DNA of 64,000 bases from Colwellia sp. M166 (GTDB taxonomy: Bacteria > Pseudomonadota > Gammaproteobacteria > Enterobacterales > Alteromonadaceae), in NCBI RefSeq assembly GCF_024585285.1, contig NZ_CP040755.1, forward strand, positions 2,604,001 to 2,668,000. Reading direction: 5' to 3'. The position numbers were made by a program, and so were the translations under genes. The notes under the pieces were generated by a model. That model ran no database searches. It had not been told where the DNA came from and saw only the letters and a list, made by a program, of their open reading frames with translations. Shown piece by piece: positions 58,499 through 64,000 of the stretch; the first letter of the stretch is position 1; each line of letters begins with the position of its first letter.

Positions 58499-61243
58499 AT
58501 GCCAACTTCTGACCAATCACCGCTAATTTTAGTCGATGGTTCATCTTATTTATTCCGCGCATATCACGTACCATATTTGCAAGCTTTGTCGACATCAGAC
58601 GGTCAACCTACCGGTGCTATTACCGGGGTGTTGAATATGATCAGAAGTCTGAAAAAAGACTATCCAAACGGTAATGTTGTTGTGGTGTTTGATGCCAAAG
58701 GAAAAACCTTTCGTAATGACATGTACCCTGAATATAAAGCTAATCGACCGCCAATGCCGGATGATTTACGTACACAAATAGCACCCTTACATGAAATAAT
58801 TGCTGCTATGGGCCTACCTTTATTAGTTATTGAAGGTGTTGAAGCTGATGATGTTATTGGTACCTTGTCAGAGCAAGCGACAGCCTTAGGTATGGAAACC
58901 GTTATTTCTACTGGTGATAAGGATATGGCGCAGTTGGTTAACCAACATGTACGCTTAATTAATACCATGACCAATGTCGAAATGGACGAGGCCGGCGTTA
59001 TTGAAAAATTTGGTGTTCGCCCAGATCAAATTATTGATTATCTTGCCTTAATGGGCGATAAAGTTGATAACATTCCAGGCGTTGAAAAATGTGGACCTAA
59101 AACGGCAGTAAAATGGTTAACTGCGCACCCTAGTTTAAAAGAGGTGATGGCGCATGCTGATGAAGTAAAAGGTAAGGTTGGTGAAAACTTACGTACCGCT
59201 TTACCACAATTACCGCTTTCTTATGAGCTGGCTACTATTCGACTCGATGTTGAACTTGAACAAACGGTAACAGAATTGCAGCCGATAGCTGCTGATGTTG
59301 AAAAACTCAAGTCACTGTACCAACAATTCGAACTTAAGCGTTTACTGGCAGACTTAAACTCTGGCGATGATAAAACAAAAGTAGCGGTTGCTGAAAGCGA
59401 TGAGGCAGTAGCTGAATTGCCTGCTGATGTTGACGCTGAATATGACATTGTACTTGATAAAGCAAGTTTTGGTGTTTGGCTTGAAAAGCTAAAAAGTGCC
59501 GAGCTTTTTGCTTTCGATACTGAAACCACCAGCGTTAACTATATGAAGGCAGAATTAGTCGGCTTGTCATTTTGTTTAGCAGTCGGCAAAGCCGCTTATG
59601 TGCCTTTAAATCATGATTATTTAGATGCGCCAGAGCAACTTGAGCTTAATTGGGTCCTTGAGCAACTCAAACCGTTATTAGAAAGTAAAACAGTGGCTAA
59701 AGTTGGGCAAAACTTAAAATACGATGCCAATGTGTTATCGCACTATGGTATTGCTATGCAAGGTATAACTTTTGATACCATGCTTGAATCTTACTGCCTT
59801 AATAGTGTCGCCACGCGTCATAATATGGATGCTTTAGCGGAAAAATACTTAGGTTATAAAACCGTTCATTTTGAAGATATTGCGGGTAAAGGTGCAAAGC
59901 AGCTGACTTTCAATCAAATTGATATTGAAAAAGCCGGACATTACGCCGCAGAAGATGCTGATATTACCTTACGTTTGCACCAAGCAATTTATCCGCAGTT
60001 AGCGAAAGTGCCTTCACAACTTTCCGTATTCGACGAAATTGAAATGCCCTTGTTACCTGTGCTTGCACGTATGGAACAGCATGGTGTGCTAATTGATTGC
60101 GATATGTTAGATCAACAAAGCCAGTCAATTGGTACGCGTTTATCTGAGTTAGAAATTGAAGCACACAACTTAGCTGGCAAAAGCTTTAACTTAAGTTCGC
60201 CTAAGCAATTGCAGGTGATATTGTTTGAAGAGTTAAAAATACCGGTTATTAAGAAAACCCCTAAAGGCGCACCTTCAACCGCCGAAGAAGTGTTGCAAGA
60301 ATTAGCCTTAGATTATCCCTTACCAAAAGTGATTTTAGAAAACCGAGGCTTAAGTAAGTTAAAGTCTACTTATACCGATAAATTACCTTTACTGGTTGTT
60401 CCGAAAACTAACCGAGTTCACACTTCGTACCATCAAGCCGTGACGGCAACGGGGCGTTTATCTTCAACCGATCCAAATTTACAAAACATTCCTATTCGTA
60501 GTGAAGAAGGACGTAAAATACGTCTGGCCTTTATTGCCCCACCAGAGCATAAAATTGTTGCTATTGATTACTCGCAAATCGAATTACGGATTATGGCGCA
60601 TTTATCAGATGACCCAGGTCTTGTTAAAGCCTTCTCAGAAGGTAAAGATGTGCATAAAGCAACGGCAGCAGAGATATTTGCCGTGCCACTTGATGAAGTA
60701 ACCAGTGAGCAACGCCGTAGTGCTAAGGCGGTTAACTTTGGCTTAATTTATGGCATGTCAGCATTTGGTCTGGCGAAACAGCTGAATGTTCCTCGTCATA
60801 CAGCACAAGCATATATGGATAAATACTTTGAACGTTATCCGAATGTGTCTCAGTACATGGAAGACACCCGTCAAAAAGCGACAGAAAAAGGCTATGTCGA
60901 AACTTTATTTGGTCGTCGACTTTATTTACCTGATATTAAAGCAAAAAATGCTATGCGGAAAAAAGCGGCTGAACGTGCGGCGATTAACGCGCCAATGCAA
61001 GGTACAGCAGCAGATATCATTAAAAAAGCCATGTTAGCGGTGGACGCTTGGATATTAGAGCAAAATGATCAGAGAATAAAAATGACCATGCAAGTACACG
61101 ATGAGCTAATTTTCGAAATCCATCAAGACATAGTAGAAGCAACGACGGCGAGTTTAGTCGATATTATGAATAATGCTATTACCATGAGTGTGCCGCTGAT
61201 TGCTGAAGCGGGTATCGGTGATAACTGGGAACAAGCACATTAG
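58499..61243 (+). CDS. polA: DNA polymerase I
   Basis: About 914 residues with all three activities: 5'-3' flap nuclease (LILVDGSSYLFRAYH, residues 1-290), 3'-5' exonuclease with FAFDTETTSVNYM (DEDD type, apparently active), and the polymerase (SQIELRIMAHLSDD, KAVNFGLIYGMS, QVHDELIFE). It repairs DNA and removes Okazaki primers. ATG 58499 gives the usual N-terminus; upstream in-frame starts at 58448 would add 17 unusual residues. Followed by a strong terminator and a candidate small RNA. Confidence 0.94.
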   Translation: MPTSDQSPLILVDGSSYLFRAYHVPYLQALSTSDGQPTGAITGVLNMIRSLKKDYPNGNVVVVFDAKGKTFRNDMYPEYKANRPPMPDDLRTQIAPLHEIIAAMGLPLLVIEGVEADDVIGTLSEQATALGMETVISTGDKDMAQLVNQHVRLINTMTNVEMDEAGVIEKFGVRPDQIIDYLALMGDKVDNIPGVEKCGPKTAVKWLTAHPSLKEVMAHADEVKGKVGENLRTALPQLPLSYELATIRLDVELEQTVTELQPIAADVEKLKSLYQQFELKRLLADLNSGDDKTKVAVAESDEAVAELPADVDAEYDIVLDKASFGVWLEKLKSAELFAFDTETTSVNYMKAELVGLSFCLAVGKAAYVPLNHDYLDAPEQLELNWVLEQLKPLLESKTVAKVGQNLKYDANVLSHYGIAMQGITFDTMLESYCLNSVATRHNMDALAEKYLGYKTVHFEDIAGKGAKQLTFNQIDIEKAGHYAAEDADITLRLHQAIYPQLAKVPSQLSVFDEIEMPLLPVLARMEQHGVLIDCDMLDQQSQSIGTRLSELEIEAHNLAGKSFNLSSPKQLQVILFEELKIPVIKKTPKGAPSTAEEVLQELALDYPLPKVILENRGLSKLKSTYTDKLPLLVVPKTNRVHTSYHQAVTATGRLSSTDPNLQNIPIRSEEGRKIRLAFIAPPEHKIVAIDYSQIELRIMAHLSDDPGLVKAFSEGKDVHKATAAEIFAVPLDEVTSEQRRSAKAVNFGLIYGMSAFGLAKQLNVPRHTAQAYMDKYFERYPNVSQYMEDTRQKATEKGYVETLFGRRLYLPDIKAKNAMRKKAAERAAINAPMQGTAADIIKKAMLAVDAWILEQNDQRIKMTMQVHDELIFEIHQDIVEATTASLVDIMNNAITMSVPLIAEAGIGDNWEQAH

Positions 61244-61352
61244 CGATTAATGTAAATGTGCTGGGATTATTAACTACTGGCTGAAATTTATTCAGTTGCA
61301 GCACGCTCTTATTATATAACACTGAGTGATCCCTTCATAATGTGTATTTTTT

Positions 61353-61378
61353 AGGCCTCTTTCTAGAGGCCTTTTTTT
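61353..61378 (+). terminator. Rho-independent terminator of polA
   Basis: AGGCCTCT (61353-61360) and AGAGGCCT (61365-61372) form a perfect 8-bp stem with a 4-base loop, followed by a run of seven T. Confidence 0.93.
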
Positions 61379-61497
61379 ACCCAAAAGTTAAAATTTTAGA
61401 TTAGTTAGCAGTATTCACACGTTAAAATTAAAACAAAATGTAAAAAAATTACACAATATGCTTTACAGTCTTAGAATAATTACTCTATAATCGTTTT

Positions 61498-61590
61498 GTT
61501 CCTAACGCGAACACTTGTTGTAATAATTTTGAACATTCTAGCTTTCCTCATAGCTTATAGGCCGATAACTTAGTTGTCGGCTTTTTTTTT
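61498..61590 (+). ncRNA. Candidate small RNA downstream of polA
   Basis: A free-standing transcription unit without an open frame: TTTACA (61462-61467), 18-bp spacer, TATAAT (61486-61491), then about 90 bases ending in GCCGATAAC-TTA-GTTGTCGGC (61561-61581) and nine T. The start near 61498 is predicted. The position is that of Spot 42 (spf) in enterics and vibrios, but I cannot align the sequence with Spot 42, so a functional analogue or another Hfq-type RNA is possible. Confidence 0.65.
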
Positions 61591-61835
61591 GCTGTCATAA
61601 AATGTGATGTAAATGTTTTATAAACGGCAACTCATGTAGTTTTATTACATGAAGTTGCATGCTTATGCACTTTAGTTAACAAGAAAATAAACAATTGTTT
61701 AGTTTGCGGTTATGGTCTTAATTGCTAACTTAGCACTACTTCAGCATGTTTTTTAGCTAGCGAGTGCTGGGTATGAAAAAAATTGAAAATTTAAATTTTT
61801 ATTTATCAACGACTAACTAAATTAATTAGCTTTAA

Positions 61836-61849
61836 CTGATTTTGATCAA
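61836..61849. promoter_or_regulatory. FNR/CRP-like dyad before the Cys-rich mini-protein gene
   Basis: CTGAT-TTTG-ATCAA matches the FNR consensus TTGAT-N4-ATCAA with one mismatch. It lies 57 bases upstream of the ATG at 61907, a suitable distance for an activator site. Oxygen control is inference. Confidence 0.5.
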
Positions 61850-61906
61850 TAATGCATTATCTCCATTAAGTATGATGAGGGCATATTTAAACAACGGAGA
61901 ATTATT

Positions 61907-62002
61907 ATGGGATGTTGTGGTCAATGTGGTGGCGAAGGTCACGAACCAGTAGCAGAACAAGAGCAAACTGAAGAATCAGTTGAAACAACTGAAGAAGAGT
62001 AA
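61907..62002 (+). CDS. Cys-rich mini-protein (CCGQCGG)
   Basis: A 31-residue protein: MGCCGQCGG followed by an acidic Glu/Gln/Thr-rich tail ending EEE. CGGAGA seven bases before the ATG is a good ribosome site and a terminator follows the stop, so the unit looks real despite its size. Similar CCG-type micro-proteins occur near polA in other Alteromonadales as far as I recall. The C-C-x2-C pattern could bind a metal or an Fe-S cluster; no function is known. Confidence 0.75.
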   Translation: MGCCGQCGGEGHEPVAEQEQTEESVETTEEE

Positions 62003-62024
62003 CTCGAACAGTACAATATCAAAG

Positions 62025-62046
62025 AAGCAGCGAGAGCTGCTTTTTT
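62025..62046 (+). terminator. Terminator after the Cys-rich mini-protein gene
   Basis: AAGCAGC (62025-62031), GAGA loop, GCTGCTT (62036-62042), then a T run. A compact, convincing Rho-independent terminator. Confidence 0.88.
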
Positions 62047-62370
62047 ATTGCTTAAAATTCACTTGAGCTAAAATTGATATATTTGGATTGTATAAATAGT
62101 ATTATGAAAATTAGAAAGTAATCACTAGCGATAATCGTGCGCTTTATAGTTTGCTTGCCATTATATCGCAGAATAATTTTGCTCAACTCAACTAGATTCA
62201 ACTCAACTAGATTCAACACAACTTAGCCATTACATTGTTCGATGTGGGCTATTAAGGCTGTTAATTACGCAATTATTTCATTGAATAGCGCTAAGCTATT
62301 GTACTTGCGGCTAATAACGATATATTACCCTCAGTTCACAATTAGCTATGATTGAATAGAGGAAAATATT
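62047..62370. other. Intergenic region with a 15-bp tandem repeat
   Basis: No gene seen. ACTCAACTAGATTCA is repeated head to tail at 62186-62200 and 62201-62215, with a partial third (ACACAACTTAG). The remainder is AT-rich and presumably holds the promoter of the peptidase gene. Confidence 0.6.
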
Positions 62371-64000
62371 TTGAAAAAATGGACCTTACCATTATTACTC
62401 AGTTTTTTAGTTGCCTGCGAAAATACCAATACGGTTGATAGTACAGCTTCAGCAGTTAAAGTTGCTGGAATGAGCTTTATTGAACAGGTTGAAGCACAAG
62501 AGGGGAAAACTGTTATTCCATATCAAAAATATGTGCTTGATAACGGTTTGACATTAATTTTGCATCAAGATAGTTCAGACCCTTTGGTTCATGTTGATAT
62601 GACTTACCATGTTGGCTCTGGCCGAGAAGAGCTCGGTAAGTCGGGATTCGCCCATTTTTTCGAACACATGATGTTTCAAGGTTCAGAACACGTTGCTGAT
62701 GACGAACACTTTAAAATAGTGACGGAGTCTGGTGGTACCATGAATGGTACAACAAACAGTGATCGTACCAATTATTTTCAAACGGTACCGGCCAACCAAT
62801 TAGAGAAGATGCTCTGGTTAGAAGCGGATCGTATGGGCTTTTTAGTTGATGCGGTAACCCAAGAAAAATTTGAAATACAGCGTGAAACGGTAAAAAATGA
62901 ACGGGGTCAAAGCTACGACAATCGTCCTTACGGTTTATTGAGTGAGCGTGTCGGACAAGCTATGTACCCAGCAGGTCATCCATACTCATGGCAAACCATT
63001 GGTTATATTGAAGATCTTAATCGTGTAAATGTTAATGACTTAAAAGCATTTTTCTTACGTTGGTATGGGCCAAATAACGCCACCTTAACCATAGGTGGCG
63101 ATGTTGATGTGGAAAAAACCTTAGCCATGGTAAATAAGTATTTCGGCAGTATTCCACGTGGTCCTGAAGTGAAAATGCCAGAAAAACCAAGTTTTACTAT
63201 CAATGCTGATCGTTATATTTCTATGGAAGATAATGTCCATTTACCCTTAGTATATATGTCTTATCCGACAGTGAGTGTTAGGCATGAAGATGAAGCTGCA
63301 TTGGATTTACTGTCGAGCATTTTAGGTGGTGGCAAAACATCATTACTTTATAAAAACTTAGTGAAAAACCAATTAGCCGTACAAGCCTCAGTCAGTCATC
63401 CATGTGCAGAACTTGCCTGTACTTTTAATCTATTAGCGTTACCACATCCCGCTTCAGGAAAAACCTTGGCAGATATGGAAAAAATTATTCGCGATAGTTT
63501 AGTTGAATTTGAAACTCGTGGTGTTGAAGATGATGACTTAATAAAAGCGAAAGCGGCAATGGAAGCTAATTTTGTTTTTGGCTTACAAAGTGTAGCAGGT
63601 AAGGTTAGTCAATTAGCGGCTAATGAAACGTTTAAAGGTGATCCCAATTATATTGAGCAAGACATTGCCCGTTATGCCGAAGTAACGAAAGCCGATGTGA
63701 TGCGTGTTTATAAAAAATATCTTAAAGATAAACATGGCGTGATCATGAGTGTAGTGCCAAAAGGACAAATGAACTTAGTTGCTGCTGAAGATAACTTTAC
63801 GCCACCAACACGAGTTACTCCTGAACTGGCTCAAACAACGGATAGCGACTTAAAAATACGTAAAGCCATAGATAACTTTGATCGCAGTATTATGCCAACA
63901 GCAGGGATGAATAAAGCCGTCGATGTACCGCAAATGTGGCAAGAAACTTTTGCGAATGGTATTAAAATCTTAGCGACACAAAGTAAAGAAACACCAACCA
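62371..64000 (+). CDS. M16-family zinc peptidase, lipoprotein (runs off the window)
   Basis: The frame starts at TTG 62371 after GAGG and is open to the window edge (543 codons). A lipoprotein signal (MKKWTLPLLLSFLVAC, Cys16) is followed by an M16 N-terminal domain with the inverted zinc motif HFFEH (in SGFAHFFEHMMFQGSEH) and the distal Glu region (ETVKNERGQ). The inactive second domain begins before the edge. Such pitrilysin-like lipoproteins act in the periplasm, usually degrading peptides. Confidence 0.88.
   Translation, partial: MKKWTLPLLLSFLVACENTNTVDSTASAVKVAGMSFIEQVEAQEGKTVIPYQKYVLDNGLTLILHQDSSDPLVHVDMTYHVGSGREELGKSGFAHFFEHMMFQGSEHVADDEHFKIVTESGGTMNGTTNSDRTNYFQTVPANQLEKMLWLEADRMGFLVDAVTQEKFEIQRETVKNERGQSYDNRPYGLLSERVGQAMYPAGHPYSWQTIGYIEDLNRVNVNDLKAFFLRWYGPNNATLTIGGDVDVEKTLAMVNKYFGSIPRGPEVKMPEKPSFTINADRYISMEDNVHLPLVYMSYPTVSVRHEDEAALDLLSSILGGGKTSLLYKNLVKNQLAVQASVSHPCAELACTFNLLALPHPASGKTLADMEKIIRDSLVEFETRGVEDDDLIKAKAAMEANFVFGLQSVAGKVSQLAANETFKGDPNYIEQDIARYAEVTKADVMRVYKKYLKDKHGVIMSVVPKGQMNLVAAEDNFTPPTRVTPELAQTTDSDLKIRKAIDNFDRSIMPTAGMNKAVDVPQMWQETFANGIKILATQSKETPT

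Noticed and set aside
61498..61590. Calling the RNA spf (Spot 42)
   Set aside because: Position fits but the conserved Spot 42 5' sequence is not visible.
1..64000. tRNA or rRNA genes
   Set aside because: No cloverleaf-like or rRNA-like sequence was recognised by eye; a tRNAscan run would settle it.

Overview
The right-hand third of the window (about 45.5-64 kb) is ordinary low-GC gammaproteobacterial chromosome. It holds prlC, gor, an AcrAB-type efflux operon with its TetR regulator, a diguanylate cyclase, polA, a Cys-rich mini-protein and an M16 peptidase. The gene content, base composition and the polA - small RNA - CCGQCGG-peptide - M16 order suggest a marine member of the Alteromonadales, perhaps Colwelliaceae (Colwellia/Thalassotalea-like). 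That placement is inference; there is no rRNA gene in the window.

The left two thirds (1-45.47 kb) is a mosaic of accessory DNA. From left to right: (1) the start of a type I restriction-modification locus (hsdM start, short hsdS) and a small gene split by a Tn3-family element (copy 1, 1073-4285). (2) A remnant of an SXT/R391-type ICE: xis, int, the srpR/srpM partition pair, a repeat-rich oriT-like region and mobI, with no tra genes. (3) An IS4 remnant. (4) A metal-resistance island (about 8.9-30.3 kb) related to the Salmonella gol/ges gold-copper cluster and to cad/pbr loci: a Cu/Au P-type ATPase with a 740-bp tandem duplication of its 3' end, a broken GolS-like regulator, CadR with CadA, a MarA-like activator overlapping a CsoR-like sensor, a metal-promoter-driven second lpxC, an intact GolS-like regulator, a molybdopterin/flavin/ferredoxin fusion protein, and a GesA/GesB-like RND pump. 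The pump's adaptor gene is split by an IS21 element, and its permease gene is cut by Tn3 copy 2. (5) Tn3 copy 2 (30336-39494), which carries a 5.9-kb element of three tyrosine-recombinase-fold genes plus a small helper gene, inserted exactly at the second catalytic Asp motif of tnpA. (6) A second, divergent element of the same type in opposite orientation (39585-45476), whose intA-side end interrupts a DNA-3-methyladenine glycosylase-like gene beside prlC.

How it works together: four promoters in the island have the MerR-family layout (TTGACC, 19-bp spacer, dyad), two of CueR/GolS type and two of CadR/PbrR type. The island therefore reads as two metal regulons: monovalent Cu/Ag/Au (golT, golS) and divalent Cd/Pb/Zn (cadA, lpxC). 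Most of the mobile genes carry frameshifts, nearly all in homopolymers, while long chromosomal genes and the two ATPase genes are intact.

The most interesting items are the two four-gene recombinase elements (order intA-tfp-intB-srap, resembling the strand-biased circularizing elements known from Vibrio) and the use of a conserved, dyad-symmetric tnpA sequence as integration site. The lpxC paralogue behind a CadR-type promoter is the most interesting item in the metal island.
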